Shown: in pieces, positions 1 to 7,182 of the stretch
How the letters are laid out: each line of letters starts with the position of its first letter
Numbering within the stretch: the first letter of the stretch is position 1
DNA from: Sphingobium naphthae
GTDB taxonomy: Bacteria > Pseudomonadota > Alphaproteobacteria > Sphingomonadales > Sphingomonadaceae
Length of the DNA: 64,000 nt
Direction: 5' to 3'
NCBI RefSeq assembly: GCF_020782235.1
Contig: NZ_JAJGNO010000012.1
Coordinates: 92,201 to 156,200, forward strand
Notes under the pieces: generated by a model
The model's input: the letters and a program-made list of their open reading frames with translations, nothing else
The model's database searches: none
Told to the model about the DNA's origin: nothing
Made by a program: the position numbers and the translations under genes

Positions 1-116
1 ATCGGTAGCGACCCATTCTCGAAGCGAGATATGGTCGACTGATGCAGGCCTAGCTTTTCAGCCAAACCGATCTGCGTAAGGCCCAGCCGAGTGCGGGCAT
101 CCCGGATTGCGTTCAT
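1..116 (-). CDS. Cro-like HTH regulator, cut by the left window edge
   Basis: Reading leftwards from an ATG at 116-114, the first 38 codons form a classic XRE-type helix-turn-helix: an N-terminal helix (MNAIRDARTRLGLTQ), the turn (LAEKLGLHQSTISRFE) and the following NGSLP. The rest lies outside the window. It faces away from the cI-like repressor gene at 208, with 91 bp between the starts that contain two copies of an operator-like sequence. That is the usual cro/cI layout of temperate phages, so a Cro-type role is inferred from position as well as fold. It could also be another early-phage HTH regulator; the C-terminus is needed to tell. Confidence 0.75.
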   Translation of the reverse strand, partial: MNAIRDARTRLGLTQIGLAEKLGLHQSTISRFENGSLP

Positions 117-125
117 GACAGCAGC

Positions 126-174
126 ATATGCACATGGGAATATATCGTCAATGCAAATATGCACGCAGGAATTA
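126..174. promoter_or_regulatory. Phage repressor operators OL/OR-like, two tandem copies
   Basis: Two similar sequences occur 31 bp apart: ATATGCACATGGGAATAT at 126-143 and ATATGCACGCAGGAATTA at 157-174. The first is an imperfect 18-bp dyad (7 of 9 base pairs are symmetrical), as expected for a dimeric HTH repressor. They sit between the divergent cro-like and cI-like genes. Two further copies lie at 2723-2771 in front of the long early operon. Binding by the cI-like or cro-like protein is inferred. Confidence 0.7.
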
Positions 175-207
175 GCGCCGGTCTCAATTGGAGATTATGC
201 ACTGCGC

Positions 208-1101
208 ATGCAGACGACCCTTGCGCGTAATATCGCCCTCCTCAGGAAGCACCTGGGCGACACTCAGGCGAAATTCGCTGAGCGGCTTGATGTCCCGCAA
301 TCATATATTTCGAAGTGGGAAAACCACGGCAACGAGCCATCTGCTAGATCTCTCGCTCGCCTTGCGGAACTCGCCGGAGTTGAGCTTGAAGAGTTTATCG
401 ATGAGGAATGGTCGGCAGGGCAGCCGGTCAGTCTGATGACCGTGAATAACATCGCGAAGCTTAGGGAGGCGCGCGGCTGGGCTCGGCCAGAACTGGCTAA
501 GCGCATGGGCACTTCTGCTCAACAAGTGGAGCGGCTGGAAAAAGGACAGCGGGGCCTCAGGGCAAACTGGATCGAGAAGGCCGCATTGGCCCTTGGCGTG
601 CCGCCGGCTGACATCATCACTCCAATCAGCGACGCAGCAGCTTATGTGCAGTCAGACCATCCCGCCGTCATCGGCTCTGCCGATGGCGACGGCACAATTT
701 CCCTCAAACGCATCAACCTGGGCTTCGCCATGGGCGATGGCACGAACCTCGACGACTATGTTGAGGAAGGCAGGATCGACTTCGACGCGAACCTGCTGCG
801 ACTGATCAGCCCGTCGCCGGCGCATCGCCTGGTGGTTGCCGATGGGGTAGGGGACAGCATGCAGCCGACCCTGCTCGACAGCGACATGATTGTCATCGAC
901 ACGATGCAGAACCAGCTCAACAAATGGGATCGCATCTGGGCGATGAGCCTGCAGGGCGGCGGCGCGGTCAAGCGCGTCGGTCCGGCCGAAAAGGGCAAGG
1001 TGGAAATCATTTCCGACAATCCGGCCATCCCGAACCGCACCGTGCCGCTTGAGGATGTGCGGATCATCGGCCGGGTGGTTTGGTCCGGCCGTCGCCACTG
1101 A
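208..1101 (+). CDS. cI-like phage repressor with two HTH domains and S24 peptidase
   Basis: 297 aa from the ATG at 208. The frame is open back to 91, but that would overlap the divergent cro-like gene and cover the operators; GGAG at 190-193 lies upstream of 208. Residues about 5-62 form one XRE HTH (ending in SYISKWEN), and residues about 79-135 form a second, weaker HTH (ELAKRMGTSAQQVERLE). The C-terminal half is a LexA/S24 peptidase: the nucleophile is Ser217 in GDSMQPTLLDSD and the general base Lys255 in GGAVKRV, 38 residues apart as in LexA/CI. It should keep the prophage silent and be inactivated by RecA-stimulated self-cleavage. The tandem HTH arrangement is unusual for a CI. I could not assign the cleavage dipeptide with confidence. 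Confidence 0.85.
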   Translation: MQTTLARNIALLRKHLGDTQAKFAERLDVPQSYISKWENHGNEPSARSLARLAELAGVELEEFIDEEWSAGQPVSLMTVNNIAKLREARGWARPELAKRMGTSAQQVERLEKGQRGLRANWIEKAALALGVPPADIITPISDAAAYVQSDHPAVIGSADGDGTISLKRINLGFAMGDGTNLDDYVEEGRIDFDANLLRLISPSPAHRLVVADGVGDSMQPTLLDSDMIVIDTMQNQLNKWDRIWAMSLQGGGAVKRVGPAEKGKVEIISDNPAIPNRTVPLEDVRIIGRVVWSGRRH

Positions 1102-1401
1102 TAACGTTGACATGTCGATCCTTTGCAACGAGTTGCAGCAAACGGCCTTTGTTTATGCGGCCGGGCCGGTCCCCTGTGCGCGTTGCAATTTGACGATGGG
1201 CCTTGTCCCCCAACAAATTTTGTCGGAATGAAAATTTGACGAGGCGTTGAAAGATGTGTTCAACATCGCTAGATGGCGCGCGAACGACCGGGCCGGAACG
1301 AATCGATTTTACTCGCATTCAGGCCTGAGAAATCTCTCGCTGTTTACCGTTTGGATACCGTTCACCTGGTAAAGGGCACGGCAAATTTTAAGGAGGCAAC
1401 C
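1102..1401. other. 300-bp gap upstream of the small phage gene
   Basis: No convincing gene. It contains a short dyad TGCAA-cgag-TTGCA near 1125 and two similar ATTTGACG strings near 1188 and 1233 that could be -35 elements, but no clear -10 partner is visible. It probably carries the promoter for the gene at 1402. Confidence 0.4.
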
Positions 1402-1638
1402 ATGTCGCAGCTTGAAAAGGGACAGGTCGAATGCCCGTTCTCCGGGCATGGTGATGACCTGGTAAATGTGAAGTTTTTCCGTGGTCGCCGTGACGACATC
1501 ATCACGGTGGACGAGTTGAAGGCTGAAGCTCGTTCGGCTGACAATCAGCTCAGGATGAAGACTGCGATCATTTCGCATGCCGCGCCGGTTAGCATGCACG
1601 AGGTGATTGAAGTGGCTGAATTTGCAGCCTCGCTATAA
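1402..1638 (+). CDS. Small hypothetical phage protein
   Basis: 78 aa. I chose the ATG at 1402 because a near-perfect Shine-Dalgarno (AAGGAGG, 1390-1396) precedes it at 5 bp, although the frame is open from 1273. The product is soluble, with a VECPFSGHG motif near the N-terminus and a helical C-terminus; I do not recognise the family. It lies alone between the repressor and a strong terminator (1667-1700), so it is probably expressed as a short monocistronic transcript, possibly in the lysogen. Function unknown. Confidence 0.6.
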   Translation: MSQLEKGQVECPFSGHGDDLVNVKFFRGRRDDIITVDELKAEARSADNQLRMKTAIISHAAPVSMHEVIEVAEFAASL

Positions 1639-1666
1639 AAAGCTACGGAACTGAGACATTTACAGA

Positions 1667-1700
1667 GGGCCTCGGTAGACACCGTGGCCCTTTTCTTTTA
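1667..1700 (+). terminator. Rho-independent terminator
   Basis: Near-perfect hairpin GGGCCTCGGT-agac-ACCGTGGCCC at 1667-1690 (one T.T mismatch), followed by TTTTCTTTTA. It ends the transcript of the gene at 1402. It stops only 11 bp before the next start codon, so the downstream gene either uses read-through/anti-termination or a promoter hidden in the hairpin region. Confidence 0.85.
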
Positions 1701-1710
1701 TTTGCGGTGC

Positions 1711-2304
1711 ATGAGCATCGCCAAACTGATCGAACACTTCTCACAAGAGACCGCACTACCCATCGATGTTAACGCGGTTCTGCAGAAGATCCGCGAACTG
1801 GGGCATGATGAGGACGACGTCCAATTCATCGGTGTGGATATTGACCCTGACATCATGCTGGGGAAAATTAAGATTTTCTATGTGCGATCAGGATATGGCG
1901 ACCCTATCCGCTATGCGAACATATATTACTGCCGCACGTTAGATCAGTCATGGCAGCGGATGATATGCTGTAAAGAGGTAACCCACTTGATGGACCCTCC
2001 GGCACTGCACACCAGAAACATCGCAGATATTGATAAGCTTGCAGAAAAGATCGGATTGCCGCCCGAAATGCAAGACCCGTTTATGGATGGGCCGGCGACC
2101 AACCGAGATCGCCTAGCGGAATGGCGAGCGGCCGCGCTACTTCTTCCGTTCGCCGCGCGAGAGTTGCTGCTGCAACCGTACAGCGCAGGCAGGATTTCGA
2201 TCCAAGACATTGCCAGACTGGCAGACATCCCCAGCAAATACGCTGCCTTTGTAATGTCCGATCGTTGGCCTCAAGTGCATGACATCCTCTCTAGGCTCGA
2301 TTGA
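1711..2304 (+). CDS. ImmA/IrrE-like protein with a degenerate zinc motif
   Basis: 197 aa from ATG 1711; the frame extends to a GTG at 1684 inside the terminator hairpin. The middle carries KEVTHLMDPP, which aligns by eye with the HExxH segment of ImmA/IrrE peptidases (KEL-HLLD variants), but the first metal-binding His is replaced by Lys. The C-terminal part (AARELLLQPY ... ADIPSKYAAFVMSDR) resembles the helical region that follows the zinc site. In phages and ICEs, ImmA proteins cleave the CI-type repressor, which fits the position two genes after the repressor. With the altered motif it may be inactive or act by binding. The family call is tentative. Its stop overlaps the TTG start of the HIRAN gene. 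Confidence 0.5.
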   Translation: MSIAKLIEHFSQETALPIDVNAVLQKIRELGHDEDDVQFIGVDIDPDIMLGKIKIFYVRSGYGDPIRYANIYYCRTLDQSWQRMICCKEVTHLMDPPALHTRNIADIDKLAEKIGLPPEMQDPFMDGPATNRDRLAEWRAAALLLPFAARELLLQPYSAGRISIQDIARLADIPSKYAAFVMSDRWPQVHDILSRLD

Positions 2305-2723
2305 AACAACTCTCCCTCATCATCGTCGGCGCCGACCACCCGAACAAGGATAAGTCGAACCGCCGATCGGAAATCCTCTGGTCCCATCCGGGCGAGGAGG
2401 TGCATCTCGTCCCCGAACCCAAAAACCCGGTCGATCCCCAGGCGGTGGCCGTGTTCAGCGCGCGCGGCGTGCAGATCGGCTATGTGCGCGGCGTCCAGTG
2501 CCAACTGATCCGCAGCTATCTCTCCCGCGGGCGCGTCACGGGCGCGATTTTTCAGTGCGCGCACGAAGAGGGGGCGGTGATCAGGCTTGGGCTTGATGGA
2601 GAGCTCCCTCAACTTCCTGATAACGTTAGCGACCAGCCTGTCATTCCTCATCAGCGGCGACGCGCCGAAGAGCCGCCGGATCACGATGGCTGGTATCCGG
2701 ACGAGATCTACCCTGACGAATAA
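2301..2723 (+). CDS. HIRAN-domain protein
   Basis: 140 aa from a TTG start whose last bases overlap the upstream TGA, so translation is probably coupled. Residues about 30-95 show the HIRAN signature: HLVPEPKNPVDPQAVAV, then VQIGYVRG, then ARGxVxGxIF-like strands. HIRAN domains bind single-stranded DNA ends and occur alone in phages or fused to helicases. The C-terminal 40 residues are acidic and Pro-rich and probably unstructured. Pairing with the ImmA-like gene suggests a role in sensing DNA damage or stalled forks in the lysis-lysogeny switch (inference). Confidence 0.75.
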   Translation: MKQLSLIIVGADHPNKDKSNRRSEILWSHPGEEVHLVPEPKNPVDPQAVAVFSARGVQIGYVRGVQCQLIRSYLSRGRVTGAIFQCAHEEGAVIRLGLDGELPQLPDNVSDQPVIPHQRRRAEEPPDHDGWYPDEIYPDE

Positions 2724-2771
2724 TATGCACATAGGAATTATTCGGCATTGACGATATTCTCATGTGCATAT
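2723..2771. promoter_or_regulatory. Operator pair in front of the early operon, inverted copies
   Basis: ATATGCACATAGGAATTA at 2723-2740 faces an inverted copy whose minus-strand sequence begins ATATGCACATGAGAATAT (2754-2771). Both match the operators between the cro-like and cI-like genes at 126-174, and the match of the 2771 copy extends to about 25 bp. This places the operon from 2837 to 9351, including xis and int, under the same repressor. Confidence 0.7.
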
Positions 2772-2836
2772 ATTTAATCTCCATCGCCTGATCACCCGCG
2801 CATCCCGCCGGGTCGCAAGACGGCGGGGAGATCACC

Positions 2837-3166
2837 ATGCGTGTCCCGCATTATTCCGTGGGTTCGGCCGCCGCGCTGACGCTGTCGCGGCTGGGCCATC
2901 TGCAGCGTCGCGACAGCCCGCTGTCTGTCGATGACCTGATCAAGATCGCACGCTTCAACGCTGGCGAGGCGCACGCGCTGTTCGCCACCGATCCCGTCAC
3001 CGCCCGCGATTTCCTGCTGAACGGCGCCAGCCGCATGATCCGCGCGGCCGAGCAGCTGGAGCAGGGCGCTCCCGCCGCGCCCCGGCCGGCCGCCATTGCG
3101 CCTGCGGTTCCCCGGTTCGACGTCATCGACTATGACGACCTCGGCAACCTGGACGTGGCGCTGTGA
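2837..3166 (+). CDS. Hypothetical early phage protein, first gene of the long operon
   Basis: 109 aa with a GGGGAG Shine-Dalgarno just upstream of ATG 2837. The N-terminal two thirds are predicted helical (DDLIKIARFNAGEAHALF ... ARDFLLNGASRMIRAAEQLE), followed by an Ala/Pro-rich linker and an acidic tail (DVIDYDDLGNLD). Not recognised. It is the first gene behind the operator pair, so it would be expressed immediately on derepression. Its TGA overlaps the GTG start of the next gene by 4 bases. Confidence 0.65.
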   Translation: MRVPHYSVGSAAALTLSRLGHLQRRDSPLSVDDLIKIARFNAGEAHALFATDPVTARDFLLNGASRMIRAAEQLEQGAPAAPRPAAIAPAVPRFDVIDYDDLGNLDVAL

Positions 3167-3312
3167 GCGCCGGCGTCTACTTCGCCGGCAAGGCGCTGAT
3201 CACGCTCGCGGGCCTGTCCTCGCTCGCGCTGATCGTGCGCCAGTTCCAGCTCTACGCCGACAAGATGATCGACGCGCTGCTGATAGAGGATCGCGATGCA
3301 GCCGGACGCTGA
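3163..3312 (+). CDS. Small membrane protein (49 aa)
   Basis: GTG start at 3163 embedded in the upstream stop (GTGA). The product has one hydrophobic helix (ALITLAGLSSLALIV) followed by a polar amphipathic tail. Its 3' end overlaps the next ORF by 17 bp. Its length and single membrane span suit a holin-like or regulatory micro-membrane protein, but nothing identifies the function. Confidence 0.55.
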   Translation: MSAGVYFAGKALITLAGLSSLALIVRQFQLYADKMIDALLIEDRDAAGR

Positions 3313-3448
3313 TCCCCCGCGCCTCGACATGCACCCGCTCGCCTTCGGCGCCCTGTGCATGATTGGCGCTGCGCTGTGGCTCGGCAGCTTCAAGCTGCTG
3401 ACGGCCGCCTGCCGCGCAACCTCCGGACTATGGGGGCTGGGGCAATGA
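3296..3448 (+). CDS. Small membrane protein (50 aa)
   Basis: ATG at 3296, inside the end of the preceding gene in another frame. One transmembrane segment (LAFGALCMIGAALWLGSF) follows a short charged N-terminus. Its TGA overlaps the next ATG (ATGA, 3445-3448). The two tiny membrane genes side by side with nested ends suggest a pair acting together, such as a holin/antiholin or superinfection-exclusion pair (inference only). Confidence 0.5.
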   Translation: MQPDADPPRLDMHPLAFGALCMIGAALWLGSFKLLTAACRATSGLWGLGQ

Positions 3449-3921
3449 GCGGTGATATCAATGTCGCGGCCGTGTCCGCCCTCAAGGCGCTCTGGCGTTC
3501 CAACGCGGCCATGTCGGCGCTTCTGCCGCTCGACGGCAAGCTGGCGGCAATCGAAGCGGCGAAGGCCGGCGCGACGCCGACGGAGGCGATGTATTTCGGC
3601 CAGGGCTATCGCCTGCCGCAGGGCTGGGGATGGGCTCAGGTAGCCAAAGCGCGAGCCCTCCATGGGATCGCCTCCTACCTCGTTCCGGTCGAGCTGGGCG
3701 GATCGGCCGTCGCCTGGGGCGTCCCGACCATCGACGGGAAATTCCTCCAGCGACCGCGCGCACAGATGGTGCCGCGCATCTTCCACCGCGAAAACAGCTT
3801 CTATGCGATCGAGTTGCCAGCCGATGACGACCTCAACGCGCGCGCCGAGGCCAATCCCGGCACACTGAGGATCGAGGACATGTTCGGCAACATCCTCTGG
3901 CCGGAGGGGGTGAAGCAATGA
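3445..3921 (+). CDS. Hypothetical phage protein
   Basis: 158 aa from ATG 3445; the ATGA overlap with the upstream stop decides the start over the longer frame from 3355. The centre has GQGYRLPQGWGWAQVAKARAL and later an IFHRENSFYAIELP strand segment; no known fold recognised. It ends in another ATGA overlap (3918). Genuine by codon usage, length and operon position. Confidence 0.65.
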   Translation: MSGDINVAAVSALKALWRSNAAMSALLPLDGKLAAIEAAKAGATPTEAMYFGQGYRLPQGWGWAQVAKARALHGIASYLVPVELGGSAVAWGVPTIDGKFLQRPRAQMVPRIFHRENSFYAIELPADDDLNARAEANPGTLRIEDMFGNILWPEGVKQ

Positions 3922-4208
3922 TCGACATGTCCGCCACCGCCTTCAGCCGCTTCCTGCGCGCCCGCGCCGCGGCTTCGCGTTCCCCACTGCCTGACCGCGC
4001 CGTTATCCCCCTGGCGGCGCGCCAGGCAGGAGCCTCGGGCGACCCTGAACCCCTCTCCCCCGGGTCGCCATCCCTCCCGCGCGGGTCGGCCGTCGAGGCC
4101 GGTCGATCCGCCATGCAATCCGATCCGGGCGACGAATGCGATTGCGCCGTTTGCTCCAGTGACATGGCCGGCCTCGTGCCGTGCCCTCTCGATGAGGATG
4201 AGCGATGA
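3918..4208 (+). CDS. Hypothetical phage protein with a Cys-rich C-terminus
   Basis: 96 aa. The N-terminal half is low-complexity (Ala, Pro, Arg, Ser). The C-terminus carries four cysteines in the order CDCAVC-(9 residues)-C, which could bind one zinc ion. It overlaps both neighbours by ATGA junctions, the main reason to accept it as a gene. No function assigned. Confidence 0.5.
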   Translation: MIDMSATAFSRFLRARAAASRSPLPDRAVIPLAARQAGASGDPEPLSPGSPSLPRGSAVEAGRSAMQSDPGDECDCAVCSSDMAGLVPCPLDEDER

Positions 4209-5224
4209 GACAACCGATCAGCATCATCATCAACGACAGCCACATTGGGATTTGGCAGGATGACCCGGGCGACGAAACCTTCCGGTCCGAGATTTACGGC
4301 TCGCTTATACGGCAGATGCGCGCCCGAGGATGGTCGATAGGCCGGAATGATCAGATTCACCGTCATTATCGGTGCCTAAGCCCAGGCCATCGGGTAGGCG
4401 CGCGCGGAACCCTCCTTTGCGACATCGAGATTTCCGGACGCGTCGTAAAGGTGGATTTCTGGTCGACCACCGCCGAGCAGGAAAATCGAAACGGTCGACG
4501 GTACGATTTCGACAAGATGAAGCGGATGAGCAAGCTCGATCGGCTGCGCGTCGAGCTGGAATTCCGCCGTATCGTCACTTGGCTGGAAGGCCTTGCGCCC
4601 GTGGAGGTCAAACGGCGCGACAGCGAAAACATGTCGCCGATGGATCGCATCAAAAAGAGCTACGCCGACAGCTGGCATTCGGACAAGGATCTGGGCCGCC
4701 CGATCTGCAAATATGATTACAACCGGAAGTCAGCTGACGGGCATTTGCTCAAACATGGCCAGACCGTTTGGATACCCGATAACAAAGGGCGCCTGCTGCG
4801 CGGTCAGGGCTTCTACAACATCAACAGCATGTGGTGGGTCATAGCTGGCGGGGCGCTGTTCAATAAAAGCTGTTCCGAGATTTTCGCAGATGCCCCTTGC
4901 GACCTGCGCACCAAGCGAAACGACCGCGCCAGACGTAGCCGCCTCGAAAAGGAGCTTCAAACCGCCGTCCAGCGCATGGACTATCGACGCGCCGAGATAC
5001 TAAAGACGATCATTTTCGGCACCGAACAGACGTTCATGATCTGGGCGCGGGACAAGCGCGCCTATTATCGCTCTCAATATGCAGGGTATTCGACCGACAC
5101 TGCCGGAGCCGGCAGATACACGAAGGCCGAAGCGGAAGCCGAGTGCCGCCGCGTCCCTCATGAACTTGAGATGGTTTGCCCTGACGGGAAGCATGTGTCC
5201 TTCGACGGGAGGGCAGCCGCATGA
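4205..5224 (+). CDS. Hypothetical phage protein with a UvrB/C-like coiled coil
   Basis: 339 aa, the largest unknown gene of the operon. The first half has a DFWSTTAEQENRNGRRYDFDK segment; the middle repeats aromatic/Asn residues (GQGFYNINSMWWVIAGG). Around residue 245-275 there is a basic helix pair (RRSRLEKELQTAVQRMDYRR then AEILKTII) that looks like a UVR motif, a helical hairpin used for protein contacts. Base composition is a little lower in GC than its neighbours. Overlaps both flanking genes by 4 bp. Function unknown; DNA metabolism is a guess from the motif. Confidence 0.65.
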   Translation: MRQPISIIINDSHIGIWQDDPGDETFRSEIYGSLIRQMRARGWSIGRNDQIHRHYRCLSPGHRVGARGTLLCDIEISGRVVKVDFWSTTAEQENRNGRRYDFDKMKRMSKLDRLRVELEFRRIVTWLEGLAPVEVKRRDSENMSPMDRIKKSYADSWHSDKDLGRPICKYDYNRKSADGHLLKHGQTVWIPDNKGRLLRGQGFYNINSMWWVIAGGALFNKSCSEIFADAPCDLRTKRNDRARRSRLEKELQTAVQRMDYRRAEILKTIIFGTEQTFMIWARDKRAYYRSQYAGYSTDTAGAGRYTKAEAEAECRRVPHELEMVCPDGKHVSFDGRAAA

Positions 5225-5559
5225 GCGCGCCCGCACGCTTCGGCCATATCGACGGCAATGCCCTCAACATCGACTGCTGGCTGACGATCCACCCCGGCGA
5301 TAGCCGCAACTGGAACCGCCGCCCTTCCGTCAAGCTGACCGCGGGTGAGCCAGCGCTCAGCCGCGGCGAGCGCGCCATCAACGTCAGGCTGACGCTGCCC
5401 CTCGCGCTGTTCGAAGCGCCCAGCATCGTCGCGCGCATCAACGTCGCCGAGCCGACCGCGCCGGTGACCATCGACGCCAGCGCAGTGGCCGACGCGGTGA
5501 AGTCCGCGATCGGCATGGACGTCGATGTGCGTGTCGCAAATCCGGAGATCGAACCATGA
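5221..5559 (+). CDS. Hypothetical phage protein
   Basis: 112 aa, predicted beta-rich in the first 80 residues (LNIDCWLTIHPGD ... INVRLTLPLALFEAPSIVARINV) with a short alpha/beta end. Not recognised. The ATGA overlaps at 5221 and 5556 tie it into the operon. Confidence 0.6.
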   Translation: MSAPARFGHIDGNALNIDCWLTIHPGDSRNWNRRPSVKLTAGEPALSRGERAINVRLTLPLALFEAPSIVARINVAEPTAPVTIDASAVADAVKSAIGMDVDVRVANPEIEP

Positions 5560-6089
5560 ACACGCAGATGCTTGTTGAAGCCCTTGCCCAATGCCGTGAC
5601 CAGTTCGCCTTCTACGCCGAGGAACATCGTAAGGCCGGGAAGGAAGAGAAAGCTGCCACCAATCTGCGCTTCGCCGATCTCGCAAACAATGCCCTGGCCG
5701 ATGCCGAGCCCGAGATCAGCAACCCCACTGCATGGTTCTATGCTGGGCACTTCGATGCGGAGTGGTGGAGCAAGGGCGGCGCGGATCGCGAAAGCACGAT
5801 CGCAGCGGCACGGGCCGATATGCCGGGCGAAACGGTGTGGATTATCGAAGCCCGCCGGCTCGTGCCTGCATTCGACATCTTTGACGCCGCGCAGATCCAT
5901 GAACAGCTTCAGGATGATGAATGCTGGGGCGAGAACGGCTGGGATGGGGGCCATGAAGATGGTCCGCACGCGATCGATCTGGAGAAGCGCCTGGCGGCGA
6001 CGTTGCGGCGGTGGTTCGCTGAATGCTGTGACCTGGGCGGCGCGCAACTCGACTTCGTGAGCGGGCCTGAAGAGGTGCCGCCGGCATGA
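5556..6089 (+). CDS. Hypothetical phage protein
   Basis: 177 aa. Helical N-terminus (LVEALAQCRDQFAFYAEEHR), then TAWFYAGHFDAEWWSKGG and an acidic, Gly-rich segment (DDECWGENGWDGGHEDG), then a helical C-terminus with a Cys pair. No family recognised. Overlaps the next start by 4 bases. Confidence 0.6.
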   Translation: MNTQMLVEALAQCRDQFAFYAEEHRKAGKEEKAATNLRFADLANNALADAEPEISNPTAWFYAGHFDAEWWSKGGADRESTIAAARADMPGETVWIIEARRLVPAFDIFDAAQIHEQLQDDECWGENGWDGGHEDGPHAIDLEKRLAATLRRWFAECCDLGGAQLDFVSGPEEVPPA

Positions 6090-6505
6090 AGTTCGGCGGC
6101 GATCTCGACCCGGCCGACCGCGTCGCCATCGTGATGGGCAAATACGGCCCTGCGCACGCGATCAGGCAGCATGACGGCCGCTATGTCGTCTGCCCGCGCC
6201 GCGAGGCGCTGTGCAAGCTGTGCGCGGAGCAGGGCGTGCCCCAGATCGAGCCCGACCCGTTCGACCTCGCCTGCGACGCGCTGCGCGCCCACTGGGGCAA
6301 GCGCTGGGCGGAAAGCCACCGCAACCCGGCCGAGGTCAAGGATGACGAGGTCTGGCAGGGCAGGGGGCTGCACATCGTCGCCCTGGGCGATGGCGACCCG
6401 GCCGACCGCACCGTGCTGGTCAGCTTCGGCGAGAATGACGCCGCCACCGCCGCGATCAGCGCGCTCGTGCATGTGCATAATGAGATGATCGGGAGGCCTG
6501 ACTAA
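6086..6505 (+). CDS. Hypothetical phage protein with a CxxC motif
   Basis: 139 aa. Two parts: an N-terminal domain with CPRREALCKLCAEQG (three Cys, possible metal site) and a C-terminal alpha/beta part (LHIVALGDGDPADRTVLVSF). Unrecognised. Its TAA overlaps the ATG of the methyltransferase-like gene by one base (TAATG). Confidence 0.6.
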   Translation: MKFGGDLDPADRVAIVMGKYGPAHAIRQHDGRYVVCPRREALCKLCAEQGVPQIEPDPFDLACDALRAHWGKRWAESHRNPAEVKDDEVWQGRGLHIVALGDGDPADRTVLVSFGENDAATAAISALVHVHNEMIGRPD

Positions 6506-7182
6506 TGGGTCGCGTGTTGGTGGCCTGTGAGCGTTCCGGCGTCGTCCGTCGCGCCTTCGAGGCGCGCGGTCATGACGCATGGTCCTGCGATATCCAGCCG
6601 GCCGATGACGGCAGCAATCGGCACATTCGCGGCAATGTGCTGGACCATCTCGATGATGGATGGGATCTGCTCGCCGTCATGCATCCGCCCTGCACGATCC
6701 TTTGCAACAGCGGGTCGAAGCACCTCTACATCGGTGGTCGAAAGGAAAACGGCCGTAACGAGACGCGATGGCGCGAACTGGAGGAGGCAGCCGCCTTCTA
6801 CCGGGCGCTCCGCGACGCCAGGCAGATACCGAGGCGCGTGGTGGAAAACCCTGTCATGCATGGCCACGCCATCCGACTGGTCCGCCGCGGGCGCACGCAG
6901 TTCGTCCATCCCTACCACTTCGGCGCACCCTTCTTCAAAAACACCGGTCTGGAGCTGATCAACCTGCCGCCGCTGGAATGGGTGAGCCCGCTCACGCCGC
7001 CCCGGCCCGGCACAGCCGAGCATAGGGCATGGTCGCGTTGCCATCGCATGCCCGGCGGGCGGCATCAGGCGCGGCGCAGGTCGGAAACCTATCCGGAAAT
7101 TGCGGAAGCGATGGCGGCCCAATGGGGCAGCCTGCTGCCGGAACCGCAGTTCGACCTTTTCCAGGAGCTTATGGCAGCATGA
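6505..7182 (+). CDS. Phage DNA cytosine methyltransferase-like protein
   Basis: 225 aa. The N-terminus is a SAM-binding Rossmann start (VLVACERSG, residues 4-12, the FxGxG-like motif I), followed by an acidic loop at CDIQPADD and then HPPCTILC (residues 60-67), where the PPC matches the catalytic motif IV of C5-cytosine methyltransferases. Proteins like this are common in phages of proteobacteria, shorter than bacterial Dcm and often lacking a clear target recognition domain. It may modify phage DNA against host restriction, or act on a nucleotide. Placement just before xis/int suggests a cargo or early gene. Methylation activity is inferred. Confidence 0.7.
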   Translation: MGRVLVACERSGVVRRAFEARGHDAWSCDIQPADDGSNRHIRGNVLDHLDDGWDLLAVMHPPCTILCNSGSKHLYIGGRKENGRNETRWRELEEAAAFYRALRDARQIPRRVVENPVMHGHAIRLVRRGRTQFVHPYHFGAPFFKNTGLELINLPPLEWVSPLTPPRPGTAEHRAWSRCHRMPGGRHQARRRSETYPEIAEAMAAQWGSLLPEPQFDLFQELMAA

